The notes beneath the pieces were generated by a model that worked only from the letters and a program-made list of their open reading frames with translations, was not told where the DNA came from and did not search any database. DNA of 64,000 nt from Pseudaeromonas aegiceratis (GTDB lineage Bacteria; Pseudomonadota; Gammaproteobacteria; Enterobacterales; Aeromonadaceae): assembly GCF_046254905.1 (NCBI RefSeq), contig NZ_CP158016.1, forward strand, positions 2,914,001-2,978,000. Direction: 5' to 3'. Positions 38,374 through 48,436 of this stretch are shown here, one piece after another. The position numbers were made by a program, and so were the translations under genes. Within the stretch, counting starts at the first letter, position 1. Each line of letters opens with the position of its first letter.

Positions 38374-38431
38374 AGGCGCTTAGCCCGTATTCTGCGAGTG
38401 TCTTTTCTGAGCAACGGAGCCCCGCCAGCCC

Positions 38432-38689
38432 ATGGGTAAGCTAATCAAGTGGTCACTCATCGCCCTGGTGGTGGCCCTCATCGTCTCCCACATCAGCATC
38501 AAGACGTCCCTGTACAAGGCCAAGGACAACAGCGTGGAGATCAGCTTCCCTCAGTGGCAGCCCGATACCCCCTGGCTCTATGTCTACTGGACCCCCGGCC
38601 TCTGGCGCTGGCAGTTCTACAAGGGCGAGCGCCATCAGTATCCGGAACAGCTGCCGGCAGACGATCAGACCCCAGCCACTAAGCCTTAA
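38432..38689 (+). CDS. Small single-pass membrane protein
   Basis: 85 residues: LIKWSLIALVVALIVSHISI (4-23) is a membrane helix, followed by a Trp/Tyr-rich part (QWQPDTPWLYVYWTPGLWRWQFYKGE). GGAGCC is upstream of the ATG. The family is not recognised. It lies 58 bases after cheX in the same direction. Confidence 0.6.
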   Translation: MGKLIKWSLIALVVALIVSHISIKTSLYKAKDNSVEISFPQWQPDTPWLYVYWTPGLWRWQFYKGERHQYPEQLPADDQTPATKP

Positions 38690-38714
38690 GCATGGCCCCT
38701 CGGCCTGGTCTTCT

Positions 38715-39164
38715 TCACGGACCGGGCCAGGCGCTGGCCTGATAGGGCTCGCCCTGGATGGTCACCTGCAGCCGGCGCGCCCCGCCCGCCTGTCTATGCT
38801 CCCCCAGCCAGATGCCCTGCCAGGTGCCCAAGGCCAGACGCCCCTCACTGATGGGCAGCATCACAGAGACCCCCAGCAAGGAAGCGAGAATATGGGCCGG
38901 CATGTCGTCGGCCCCCTCCAGCACATGGCGATAGTAGGGGGCATTCTCAGGCACCAGCCGGGTCAGAAAGGCCGCCAAGTCGTGGCGCACGTCCGGATCG
39001 CAGTTTTCATTGAGGGTCAGGGATGCGGAGGTGTGCAACAGGTGTAGCTGTACCAGCCCCACCCGCACACGCCTTAGCTCCGGCAGCTGCTGCACTAGCT
39101 CCTCGGTGACCAGGTGAAAGCCCCGGGCGCGGGGTCTCAGGCTCAGTTGCCGGGCCAGCCACAT
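38715..39164 (-). CDS. yjbQ: YjbQ/UPF0047 family protein
   Basis: 149 residues from the ATG at 39164, one base after the alr stop. GLVQLHLLHTSASLTLNENCDPDVRHDL and LALGTWQGIWLGEHR are the YjbQ signature, with the His and Asn/Asp residues of the putative active site. Some members show weak thiamine-phosphate synthase activity; the true role is uncertain. It is translationally coupled to alr. Confidence 0.88.
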   Translation of the reverse strand: MWLARQLSLRPRARGFHLVTEELVQQLPELRRVRVGLVQLHLLHTSASLTLNENCDPDVRHDLAAFLTRLVPENAPYYRHVLEGADDMPAHILASLLGVSVMLPISEGRLALGTWQGIWLGEHRQAGGARRLQVTIQGEPYQASAWPGP

Positions 39165-39165
39165 G

Positions 39166-40239
39166 CTAGCAGTACTCCACCTGCACCCGGGGGGTGAGCT
39201 TGGTGACCAGTTCGTAGGGGATGGTGCCGATATACCGAGCCACCTCCTCCACCGGCAGTTGGGCACCCCACAGGATCACCTCGTCGCCGACCTGGTCCTG
39301 GGCCTCGGGGCCCAGCTCCACCGTCATCATGTCCATGGAGACCCGGCCCACCACAGGCACCCGCCGGCCATTGAGCCACACCGGCGTGCCGTTGGGGGCA
39401 TTGCGCGGATAGCCGTCGCCATAACCCACCGCCACCACCCCCAGCCGGGTATCCCGCGGGCTGGTCCAGTGACCGCCATAGCCCACCGACTCGCCGGCCT
39501 TGAGCTCACGCACCGCGATAAGCCCGCTTTTTAACGTCATCACCGGCTGCAGGCCGTGCTCGGCCCCCGTCTTGTCGGCAAAGGGCGACACACCGTAGAG
39601 CATGATGCCGGGACGCACCCAGTCGGCATGGGCAGCGGGCCAGGCCAGGATGCCGGCGGAGCTGGCCAGGGTGCACTGACCCGCCAGCCCCTGGGTCAAC
39701 CGCTTGAACAGGCTGATCTGCTGGGGCGTCACCGAGCTGTCCAGCTCGTCGGCACAGGCGAAGTGGGTCATCAGGTTGAAGGGCTGGCGCACATTGGCAC
39801 AGCGGGCCAGGCGGGCACAGAAAGCCTCGGCCTCCTCGGGGCGGATCCCCAGCCGGTGCATGCCGGTATCCAGCTTCAGCCAGATGGTCAGGGGATGGGG
39901 CAGCTCGGCCTGTTCCAGGGCCTCAAGCTGCTCCCAGGAGTGCACCGCCGTCTGCAGGTTGTTGGCCGCCAGCACCGGCAGATCCTCCGGGCTGAAGAAG
40001 CCTTCCAGCAGCAGCACCGGCTTGACGATGCCGCCGCTGCGCAGCATCAGCGCCTCTTCGATGCGCGCCACGGCATAGCCATCCGCCGCCTGGAGAGTCT
40101 GCGCCACCTTGAGCAGGCCGTGGCCATAGCCGTTGGCCTTGACCACCGCCATCAGCTTGGCGTGGGGGCAGCATTGCTGAACGACCTGCAGGTTGTGCTG
40201 CAGGGCCTGAGTGTGGACCTGGGCGGTGGCCACCTTCAT
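39166..40239 (-). CDS. alr: Alanine racemase
   Basis: 357 residues. The PLP lysine is in AVVKANGYGHG (about 31-41); MHRLGIRPEEAEAF, the second catalytic Tyr in MLYGVSPF and SMDMMTVELG complete the fold-III racemase. It makes D-alanine for peptidoglycan. It lies nine bases after dnaB on the same strand, as in many gammaproteobacteria. Confidence 0.95.
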   Translation of the reverse strand: MKVATAQVHTQALQHNLQVVQQCCPHAKLMAVVKANGYGHGLLKVAQTLQAADGYAVARIEEALMLRSGGIVKPVLLLEGFFSPEDLPVLAANNLQTAVHSWEQLEALEQAELPHPLTIWLKLDTGMHRLGIRPEEAEAFCARLARCANVRQPFNLMTHFACADELDSSVTPQQISLFKRLTQGLAGQCTLASSAGILAWPAAHADWVRPGIMLYGVSPFADKTGAEHGLQPVMTLKSGLIAVRELKAGESVGYGGHWTSPRDTRLGVVAVGYGDGYPRNAPNGTPVWLNGRRVPVVGRVSMDMMTVELGPEAQDQVGDEVILWGAQLPVEEVARYIGTIPYELVTKLTPRVQVEYC

Positions 40240-40248
40240 GTTACGTCC

Positions 40249-41643
40249 TTAGTAGTCGTCGTCGTAAGCCGGGCCGGCGTAGTTGTCGAAGCGGGAGAAC
40301 TGGCCCTGGAAGGTCAGACGCACCCGACCGATGGGGCCGTTACGCTGCTTACCTATGATGATTTCGGCAATCCCCTTGTCGGGACTGTCATCGTGATAGA
40401 CCTCATCGCGGTAGATGAACATGATGAGGTCGGCGTCCTGCTCGATGGAGCCGGATTCGCGAAGATCCGAGTTGACCGGCCGCTTGTCCGCCCGTTGTTC
40501 CAGACTCCGGTTGAGCTGGGACAAGGCGATGACCGGCACCCCCAGCTCCTTGGCCAACGCCTTGAGGGAGCGGGAGATTTCGGCAATTTCCAGGGTCCGG
40601 TTTTCAGACAGGGAAGGCACCCGCATCAGCTGCAGGTAGTCGATCATGATCATGCTGAGGCCACCGTGCTCCCGCGCCACCCGCCGGGCACGGGAACGCA
40701 GCTCGGTGGGGGTCAGGCCGGAGGAGTCATCGATATACATCTTGCCCCGTTCCAGCAGCATGCCCATGGTGGAGGAGAGCCGGCCCCAGTCATCGTCGTC
40801 CAGCTGACCGGTCCGCACCCGGTTCTGCTCGATGCGGCCCAATGAGGCCAGCATACGCATGATGATCTGCTCCGAGGGCATTTCCAGGGAGAAGATCAGC
40901 ACCGGCTTGTCGGAGGTCAGGGCCGCGTGCTCGCACAGATTCATGGCGAAGGTGGTCTTACCCATGGAGGGACGGGCCGCCACTATGATGAGATCCGACG
41001 ATTGAAAGCCGGCGGTCATCTTGTCCAGATCCGCATAGCCGGAGGAGACCCCGGTCACGCCGTTGTGGGGCTGGCGAAACAGCTCCTCGATCTTGTCGAC
41101 TGTCTTCTCCAGCACCACCCGCAGGGACTGGGGCCCCTCGGACTCGCTGGCCCGCTGCTCGGCGATCTTGAACACCTTGCTCTCGGCCAGATCCAGCAGA
41201 TCCGCGGCGTTGCGCCCCTGGGGATCGAAGCCCGCCTCGGCGATCTCGTGGGCCACCGAGATCATCTCCCGCACCACGGCGCGCTCCCGCACTATGTCGG
41301 CATAGGCTGCGATGTTGGCGGCGCTGGGGGTGTTCTTGGCAATCTCCACCAGATAGGCGAAGCCCCCCACCTCGGCCAGCTGCTCGTGGTTTTCAAGCGA
41401 CTCCTGCAGGGTGATGAGATCCAGCGGGTTGCCCCGCTCCGCCAGCCGGGTCATGGCGGCGAAGATCAGCCGGTGGGGACGGCTGTAGAAGTCCTGCTCC
41501 ACCACCCGTTCGGCCACCCGGTCCCAGGCCTGGTTATCCAGCAGCAGGCCCCCCAGCACGGACTGTTCCGCCTCAAAGGAGTGAGGCGGCAGCTTGAGCT
41601 GCTCGACGCGGGAGTCGGTCCGGGTTTTGGAGGGTTCAGCCAT
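40249..41643 (-). CDS. dnaB: Replicative DNA helicase DnaB
   Basis: 464 residues. The N-terminal domain (PPHSFEAEQSVLGGLLLDN) and the RecA-like domain with Walker A ARPSMGKTTFAMN, Walker B MIMIDYLQLM and SRSLKALAKELGVPVIALSQLNR identify DnaB. The hexamer unwinds the fork 5' to 3'. The length is normal. Confidence 0.97.
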   Translation of the reverse strand: MAEPSKTRTDSRVEQLKLPPHSFEAEQSVLGGLLLDNQAWDRVAERVVEQDFYSRPHRLIFAAMTRLAERGNPLDLITLQESLENHEQLAEVGGFAYLVEIAKNTPSAANIAAYADIVRERAVVREMISVAHEIAEAGFDPQGRNAADLLDLAESKVFKIAEQRASESEGPQSLRVVLEKTVDKIEELFRQPHNGVTGVSSGYADLDKMTAGFQSSDLIIVAARPSMGKTTFAMNLCEHAALTSDKPVLIFSLEMPSEQIIMRMLASLGRIEQNRVRTGQLDDDDWGRLSSTMGMLLERGKMYIDDSSGLTPTELRSRARRVAREHGGLSMIMIDYLQLMRVPSLSENRTLEIAEISRSLKALAKELGVPVIALSQLNRSLEQRADKRPVNSDLRESGSIEQDADLIMFIYRDEVYHDDSPDKGIAEIIIGKQRNGPIGRVRLTFQGQFSRFDNYAGPAYDDDY

Positions 41644-41854
41644 GGGAGATACCAGAGAAAAATCGGGTGCTCATTATCGGCATTTTTGCGCCGCTGAGCA
41701 AAAGATGATGCAGCCATTTCCCTGGCAACTCATCCGGGTATTCCGACCATTCTCACCATTTGACTCGGTTTTACCGATATTATTGCCCCGACAAACGGAA
41801 TTGACGCGGCGCCCCCACCCACTAGGATGGAGACTTTCCGTATCACCTGGGATC

Positions 41855-42727
41855 ATGAAGATGAAAAAATGGTTTTCCCTGGTCGCCGTCCTGCTGGTCA
41901 CCCTGTCGTTGGGCCTGGCCACCACGGCGGAGGCCGCCAAGTTTGGCGGCAGCAAGTCGTTCGGCAAGAGTTACCGCACCGCGCCGAGCCAGCCCAAGGC
42001 CCAATCGCTCACCAGCAACAAGGCCGCCACCGCCACGCCGCAGCGCAACAGGTCCGGTCTGATGGGCGGCCTGCTGGGCGGCCTCCTGGCCGGTGGCCTG
42101 TTCGCCTGGCTGCTGGGCAGTGGTGCCTTCGAGGGCTTGCAATTCATGGACATGCTGCTGATGGCAGGCATCGCCTTCGTGCTGTTCAAGCTGTTCCGTA
42201 GCATGACCCAGAAGCGGCAACAGGCCATGAGCCCCGCCTATGGCGCCCAGGCCGGCCCGTTTGGCCAGCCGTCCGCCTTCGAACCGACCCAGGCTTTTGA
42301 GTCCACGGGTTCGGCGTCGGGTGGCAGCGCCACCCAGGATGGCGTGCCCTTCGATCTGCCGCCCGGTTTCGATGCCCAGGCCTTCGTCAACGAGGCACGG
42401 GATCACTATCGCCAGCTGCAGCAGGCGTGGAACCAGAACGATCTGGCCAAGATGGCGGAATACGTGAGTCCCGAGCTGTTTGCTGCCCTGCAGGCCGAGC
42501 GTGCCAAGTATGCGGGTGAGCAGTTCACCGAGGTGCAATTTGTCGATGCCGAGCTGGTGCGGGCGCACTACGACAGCCAGCAGGCGGAGCTCAGCGTGCG
42601 CTTCAGCGGCCGCTACCGAGACAGCCAAAGCCAAGAGGAATTCCCCATCCAGGAGATCTGGCATCTGGAACGCCGGCTGGATGAGCCGGGGCGCCCCTGG
42701 CTGATTGTCGGGCTGGAAGAGGCCTGA
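41855..42727 (+). CDS. Tim44-like domain exported membrane protein
   Basis: 290 residues. A signal peptide (MKMKKWFSLVAVLLVTLSLGLATTAEA) is followed by a Gly/Ser-rich stretch with KFGGSKSFGKSYRTAP, a hydrophobic Gly-rich hairpin (GLMGGLLGGLLAGGLFAWLLGSGAF, then DMLLMAGIAFVLFKLF) and a C-terminal Tim44-like domain (about 165-290, FVNEARDHYRQLQQAWNQNDLAKMAEYVSPELF). The molecular role of bacterial members is not known. It is divergent from dnaB. Confidence 0.85.
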   Translation: MKMKKWFSLVAVLLVTLSLGLATTAEAAKFGGSKSFGKSYRTAPSQPKAQSLTSNKAATATPQRNRSGLMGGLLGGLLAGGLFAWLLGSGAFEGLQFMDMLLMAGIAFVLFKLFRSMTQKRQQAMSPAYGAQAGPFGQPSAFEPTQAFESTGSASGGSATQDGVPFDLPPGFDAQAFVNEARDHYRQLQQAWNQNDLAKMAEYVSPELFAALQAERAKYAGEQFTEVQFVDAELVRAHYDSQQAELSVRFSGRYRDSQSQEEFPIQEIWHLERRLDEPGRPWLIVGLEEA

Positions 42728-42758
42728 TAAGGCGGGATTTTTTCGACCAACAAGACAA

Positions 42759-42783
42759 AAGCGGCGCCCAATGGGCGCCGCTT
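42759..42783. terminator. Bidirectional terminator between tim44-like gene and oadB
   Basis: AAGCGGCGCCC and GGGCGCCGCTT pair perfectly around AAT, with AAAA on the left and T-rich sequence on the right, between convergent genes. Confidence 0.85.
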
Positions 42784-42799
42784 CTATTTACTCCTTCAC

Positions 42800-43930
42800 C
42801 TATTTCAGCAGGGCCAACAGCACACCGGCGGCCACCGCCGAGCCCAGCACACCGGCCACATTGGGGCCCATGGCATGCATCAGCAGGAAGTTCTGGTGAT
42901 TGACCTCCTGACCCACCTTGTTGGCCACCCGCGCAGCCATGGGCACAGCCGATACCCCGGCGGCCCCGATGAGCGGATTGATGGGATCCTTGCTGAAGCG
43001 GTTGAGCAGCTTGGCCATCAAGACCCCGGCGGCGGTGCCGATGCCGAAGGCGATGGCCCCCAACACCAGGATCCCCAGGGTCTCCACATGGAGGAACTTG
43101 TCGGCGGACAGCTTGGATCCCACCCCCAGCCCCAGGAAGATGGTGACTATGTTGATGAGCTCGTTCTGCGCCGTCTTGGACAGCCGCTCCACCACGCCGC
43201 ACTCCCGCATCAGGTTCCCCAGGCAGAACATGCCCACCAGGGGGGTGGAGGCCGGCAGGAACAGCACCGTCAGCAGCAGCACCATCAGGGGGAAAAGCAC
43301 CTTCTCCTTCTTGCTCACCGGCCGCAGCTGAGCCATGACGATCTTGCGCTCCTCCACCGTGGTCAGCGCCCGCATGATGGGGGGCTGTATGATGGGCACC
43401 AGCGCCATGTAGGAGTAGGCCGCCACGGCGATGGCCCCCAGCAGATCCGGCGCCAGGCGGGAGGAGAGGAAGATGGCCGTGGGACCATCCGCCCCGCCTA
43501 TGATGGCGATGGAGGCCGCCTCCTTGAGGGTAAACTCGAAGCCCGGCACCAGGTTCAGCAGCACGGCACCTATGAGGGTGGCGAAGATGCCAAACTGGGC
43601 CGCCGCCCCCAACAACAGCGTCTTGGGGTTGGCGATCAGGGCACCGAAGTCCGTCAGAGCCCCCACCCCCATGAAGATCAGCAAGGGGAAGACGCCAGAC
43701 TCGATCCCCACGTGGTAGACGTAGTACAGCAGGCCGCCAGGCTCGGTAAAGCCGGCATTGGGGATGTTGGAGAGCACGGCGCCAAAACCGATGGGCACCA
43801 GCAGCAAGGGCTCGAATCCCCGCACCACGGCCAGGTAGAGCAGCACGCCCCCCACGGCCATCATGCAGATCTGTCCCAAGGTGAAATTGGCCAGACCCGT
43901 GTCCAGCCAGAGGGTCAGCAAACCATCCAT
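42800..43930 (-). CDS. oadB: Oxaloacetate decarboxylase, beta (sodium-pump) subunit
   Basis: 376 residues, highly hydrophobic with about nine to eleven membrane segments. FGAVLSNIPNAGF, GVGALTDFGALIANPKTLLLGAAAQFGIF, IIGGADGPTAIFLSSRLAPDLLG (Na+ site with the essential Asp) and GLGVGSKLSADKFL are diagnostic. It releases CO2 from carboxybiotin and exports Na+. It follows oadA by twelve bases in oadGAB. Confidence 0.93.
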   Translation of the reverse strand: MDGLLTLWLDTGLANFTLGQICMMAVGGVLLYLAVVRGFEPLLLVPIGFGAVLSNIPNAGFTEPGGLLYYVYHVGIESGVFPLLIFMGVGALTDFGALIANPKTLLLGAAAQFGIFATLIGAVLLNLVPGFEFTLKEAASIAIIGGADGPTAIFLSSRLAPDLLGAIAVAAYSYMALVPIIQPPIMRALTTVEERKIVMAQLRPVSKKEKVLFPLMVLLLTVLFLPASTPLVGMFCLGNLMRECGVVERLSKTAQNELINIVTIFLGLGVGSKLSADKFLHVETLGILVLGAIAFGIGTAAGVLMAKLLNRFSKDPINPLIGAAGVSAVPMAARVANKVGQEVNHQNFLLMHAMGPNVAGVLGSAVAAGVLLALLK

Positions 43931-43942
43931 GTCGGTACTCCC

Positions 43943-45730
43943 CTACCCCAACAGCAGCAGGCTGTCGCCCGCCCCTACGGCATCGCCACTCTTCACCACG
44001 ACCCCGGCGACCACACCATCACGTGCCGCCCGGATCTCGGTCTCCATCTTCATGGCCTCCATGATCAGCATCACCTGACCCTCCTTCACCGCCTGCCCCG
44101 TGCTCACCAGCACCTTGAAGATGGTGCCGGACAGGGGGGCCTTCACCGCCTCGGACTGACCGGTCGCAACCTGTGGCGCCGCTACCGATGCGGGGGCGGC
44201 CACAGCCGGGACTATCTGGCTGATCTGACCGGACTCGGCCACCTCCACCTGATACAGCTGACCATTGACCCGCACGTCATAGGCTTGCGGGCCTGCGTGG
44301 GCCACCTGGGGTGCCGAGGCGGATGCCGCCACCACAGGTTCGTTGCCCGGTGCCGGCTCGAAGGCATCCGGATTGCCCCGGTTGGCCAAAAACTTGAGCC
44401 CCACCTGCGGGAACAGGGCGTAGGTCAGCAGGTCGTCTACCGTCAAGGCCGCCGCCTCCAGGCCCACCTCGCCGGCTTTTTGCTGCAGCTCGGTTTTCAG
44501 GGCAGCCTGTTCCGGCGGCAGCAGATCCGCCGGCCGGCAGGAGATGGGCGCCGCCCCCTCCAGCACCCGGGCCTGCAGGGCCGCATCCACCGGCGCCGGG
44601 GTGGCGCCATATTCGCCCTTGAGGATACCGGCGGTCTCCTTGGCGATGCTCTTATAGCGCTCACCCAGCAGGACATTCATCACCGCCTGGGTACCCACTA
44701 TCTGGGAGGTCGGGGTCACCAGCGGAATGTAGCCCAGATCCGCCCGCACCCGCGGTATCTCCTGCAACACCTCATCCATCCGCCCTTCGGCGCCCTGCTG
44801 CTTGAGCTGGCTTTCCAGGTTGGTGAGCATGCCGCCGGGAACCTGGGCCAGCAGAATGCGTGAGTCTATGCCCTTCATGCTGCCTTCGAACTTGGCGTAT
44901 TTTTTACGCACATCCCGAAAATAGATGGCGATCTCCTCGAGCCGCTTGAGATCCAGCCCGGTGTCGTGGGCCGAACCCGCCACCATGGCCACCACGGTTT
45001 CGGTCGGCGAATGGCCATAGGTCATGCTCATGGTGGAGATGGCGGTATCCAGGATGTCGATACCGGCATCGATGGCCTTCATGTGGGTGGCGAGGCTCAG
45101 ACCCGTGGTGGCATGACAGTGCAGCGCCAACGGCAGATCCACCTCGGCCTTGATGGCCTTGATCAGACTCTCCGCCTCATAGGGGCGCAGCAGACCGGAC
45201 ATGTCCTTGATACACAGAGAGTGGCAGCCCATGTCCTGCAGACGCTTGGCCATGTCTACCCACATGGTCAGCTTGTGCACCGGGCTGGTGGTATAGCAGA
45301 TGGTCCCCTGGGCATGGGCCCCCACCGCCACCGCTGCCTCCACCGAGGTCTGCAGATTGCGCACATCGTTCATGGCGTCGAAGATGCGGAACACATCCAT
45401 GCCGTTGTCATGAGCCCGTTCCACAAACTTGCGCACCAGATCGTCGGCGTAGTGGCGATAGCCCAGCAGGTTCTGTCCCCGCAGCAGCATCTGGTGTGGC
45501 GTCTTGGGCATGGCCTTCTTCAACAGGCGCAGGCGCTCCCAGGGATCCTCCCCCAAGAAGCGAATGCAGGCATCAAAGGTGGCACCACCCCAGCTCTCGA
45601 TGGACCAGTAACCCACCTCATCGAGCTGCGCGGCGATGGGCAACATGTCCTCGACCCGCAAGCGGGTCGCCAGCAAGGATTGATGGGCATCGCGTAGGAC
45701 CACTTCTGTGATGGCCAAAGGCTTAGTCAT
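43943..45730 (-). CDS. oadA: Oxaloacetate decarboxylase, alpha subunit
   Basis: 595 residues. The carboxyltransferase domain (VVLRDAHQSLLATRLRVEDM, then WGGATFDACIRFLGEDPWERL) leads into the PYC_OADA region. An Ala/Pro-rich linker and the biotinyl domain with EAMKMETEI near the C-terminus carry the biotin lysine. It transfers CO2 from oxaloacetate to biotin. The sodium-dependent decarboxylase supports citrate or tartrate catabolism and a Na+ gradient. Confidence 0.95.
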   Translation of the reverse strand: MTKPLAITEVVLRDAHQSLLATRLRVEDMLPIAAQLDEVGYWSIESWGGATFDACIRFLGEDPWERLRLLKKAMPKTPHQMLLRGQNLLGYRHYADDLVRKFVERAHDNGMDVFRIFDAMNDVRNLQTSVEAAVAVGAHAQGTICYTTSPVHKLTMWVDMAKRLQDMGCHSLCIKDMSGLLRPYEAESLIKAIKAEVDLPLALHCHATTGLSLATHMKAIDAGIDILDTAISTMSMTYGHSPTETVVAMVAGSAHDTGLDLKRLEEIAIYFRDVRKKYAKFEGSMKGIDSRILLAQVPGGMLTNLESQLKQQGAEGRMDEVLQEIPRVRADLGYIPLVTPTSQIVGTQAVMNVLLGERYKSIAKETAGILKGEYGATPAPVDAALQARVLEGAAPISCRPADLLPPEQAALKTELQQKAGEVGLEAAALTVDDLLTYALFPQVGLKFLANRGNPDAFEPAPGNEPVVAASASAPQVAHAGPQAYDVRVNGQLYQVEVAESGQISQIVPAVAAPASVAAPQVATGQSEAVKAPLSGTIFKVLVSTGQAVKEGQVMLIMEAMKMETEIRAARDGVVAGVVVKSGDAVGAGDSLLLLG

Positions 45731-45772
45731 GGTTGTTCTCCTGCGTATTAGCTTTTATCCAATCCGTCGGTG

Positions 45773-46015
45773 TCAACGTCGCGTCTGACGGTGCTGATGT
45801 ACGGCACTGCTGATGGCCGCCACCAGTTGCGGATCCATGGCGGTCTCGGCCGGGATGGCTCCCGGCGCGAGGGAAGCGGCAGCGGCCTCCGGTTCGGCGG
45901 CCAGGCGAGCCAGCAGGTTGACAGCACCGACCATGATGCCCAGCAGCAAAAAGACAAACCCCATGCCGGTGACGAGCAGCTTGAAGGCCTCAAGCAGCAT
46001 GGCTGAGATATCCAT
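45773..46015 (-). CDS. oadG: Oxaloacetate decarboxylase, gamma subunit
   Basis: 80 residues from the ATG at 46015. One membrane helix (LLVTGMGFVFLLLGIMVGAVNLLARL, about 10-35) followed by a Pro/Ala-rich part and a His-containing tail (VHQHRQ) fit OadG, which anchors the alpha subunit and binds zinc. It is the first gene of oadGAB. Confidence 0.85.
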   Translation of the reverse strand: MDISAMLLEAFKLLVTGMGFVFLLLGIMVGAVNLLARLAAEPEAAAASLAPGAIPAETAMDPQLVAAISSAVHQHRQTRR

Positions 46016-46224
46016 GGCGTAGACTCCCTGTGATTGGCTAACCGGTGAAAGACTCATGCAAAACAGGTCTACTGTAGCCGGATACCATGATCAAAAAAGG
46101 GTCATGGCTCACAGGGGGCTCGGGGAAGCGGTCGGGGCGGGATCTACCGCACAGAAGCCAACGGCATGGCAGAGGCCAATGCCGCCGGCGCAGGGAAAAA
46201 GGAGAGCAGAAGAACAGGAGAAGA

Positions 46225-46301
46225 TGGCGCGCCCGAGAGGATTCGAACCTCTGACCACCTGGTTCGTAGCCAGGTACTCTATCCAGCTGAGCTACGGGCG
46301 C
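46225..46301 (-). tRNA. tRNA-Arg(ACG), copy 4 in transcription order
   Basis: 77 bases on the minus strand with GCGCCCG acceptor stem, anticodon ACG in CTACGAA, T-loop GGTTCGAATCC and encoded CCA. It is identical to the three other copies to its right. Confidence 0.95.
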
Positions 46302-46330
46302 GGATATTGGGTAACACTGAAAGATGAAGA

Positions 46331-46407
46331 TGGCGCGCCCGAGAGGATTCGAACCTCTGACCACCTGGTTCGTAGCCAGGTACTCTATCCAGCTGAGCTA
46401 CGGGCGC
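46331..46407 (-). tRNA. tRNA-Arg(ACG), copy 3
   Basis: 77 bases with CCA encoded; identical to the neighbouring copies. The 29-base spacer contains GGTAACACTGAAAGAT-like sequence shared with the next spacer, so the unit was duplicated with its spacer. Confidence 0.95.
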
Positions 46408-46437
46408 GGATATTTTGGTAACACTGAAAGATAAAGA

Positions 46438-46514
46438 TGGCGCGCCCGAGAGGATTCGAACCTCTGACCACCTGGTTCGTAGCCAGGTACTCTATCCAGC
46501 TGAGCTACGGGCGC
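46438..46514 (-). tRNA. tRNA-Arg(ACG), copy 2
   Basis: 77 bases with anticodon ACG and CCA encoded, identical to the other three copies. Confidence 0.95.
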
Positions 46515-46546
46515 AGTATCGATAAGTGTAACAACTAACTTGTAGA

Positions 46547-46623
46547 TGGCGCGCCCGAGAGGATTCGAACCTCTGACCACCTGGTTCGTAGCCAGGTACT
46601 CTATCCAGCTGAGCTACGGGCGC
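46547..46623 (-). tRNA. tRNA-Arg(ACG), copy 1
   Basis: 77 bases, anticodon ACG, CCA encoded. It lies four bases after tRNA-Ser and is first of the four Arg copies in the serV-argVYZQ-like transcript. Confidence 0.95.
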
Positions 46624-46627
46624 GTAA

Positions 46628-46720
46628 TGGCGGTGAGGGAGGGATTCGAACCCTCGATGCGGCTATAAACCGCATGCGCCCTTAGCAGGGGCGTGCCTTC
46701 AGCCTCTCGGCCACCTCACC
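46628..46720 (-). tRNA. tRNA-Ser(GCT)
   Basis: 93 bases on the minus strand with GGTGAGG acceptor stem, anticodon GCT (CTGCTAA), a long variable arm (GCGGTTTATAGCCGC) and CCA encoded. It heads the tRNA operon downstream of csrA, as in E. coli. Confidence 0.95.
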
Positions 46721-46856
46721 GTTGCGGGGGCAGATATTACTTGGCGGGAAAAATAAGTCAAACAATTTTTCCCCCGCCCCAATCGTTCGCACAGCAAATA
46801 GTCAGATAGCTGTTTGCTTAAACAAATCAGGGTGTTCAAGCCGATCGGGGCCGCTA

Positions 46857-46887
46857 AAAAACAAAAAGGCGACATGACGTCGCCCTT
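46857..46887 (-). terminator. csrA terminator
   Basis: GGCGAC/GTCGCC stem (46868-46884) with a five-base loop, followed on the minus strand by TTTTTGTTTTTT, begins three bases after the csrA stop. Confidence 0.85.
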
Positions 46888-46889
46888 TC

Positions 46890-47087
46890 TCAATACTGTT
46901 CGCCTTGCGGCAATTCGTCACCCTTTTCGGCCTGGATGCGCATGTAGATCTCTTCCCGGTGTACCGATACTTCCTTGGGAGCATTCACACCGATCCGCAC
47001 CTGATTGCCCTTAACACCCAGGACAGTCACCGTCACTTCGTCACCGATCATCAGGGTTTCACCCACCCGGCGAGTCAAAATAAGCAT
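46890..47087 (-). CDS. csrA: Carbon storage regulator CsrA
   Basis: 65 residues from the ATG at 47087 with AAGGAG upstream. MLILTRRVGETLMIGDEVTVTVLGVKGNQVRIG and VSVHREEIYMRI are the complete CsrA/RsmA RNA-binding sequence with the key Arg in VHREEI. It represses translation of GGA-containing leaders. The position between lysC and the Ser/Arg tRNA cluster is conserved among gammaproteobacteria. Confidence 0.97.
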   Translation of the reverse strand: MLILTRRVGETLMIGDEVTVTVLGVKGNQVRIGVNAPKEVSVHREEIYMRIQAEKGDELPQGEQY

Positions 47088-47171
47088 TCGCTCACTCCTT
47101 TGTTCTGACCATTCAGACAAATTGAACCGTCATTATCGACTAAATGCAGGAAAAATATAAGAACCTGCCTG

Positions 47172-48416
<1,245 letters not shown>

Positions 48417-48436
48417 GGGTGCTCCTTACGCCAGGC

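Noticed and set aside
42875..44863. 662-codon plus-strand frame across oadB and oadA
   Set aside because: Antisense to two confidently identified subunits; His/Gly/Gln-rich sequence with no fold features.
46225..46623. Regular ~107-base repeats suggestive of a CRISPR or other array
   Set aside because: Each repeat folds as a complete tRNA-Arg with CCA end; spacers are partly alike and not protospacer-like. No CRISPR array is seen anywhere in the window.
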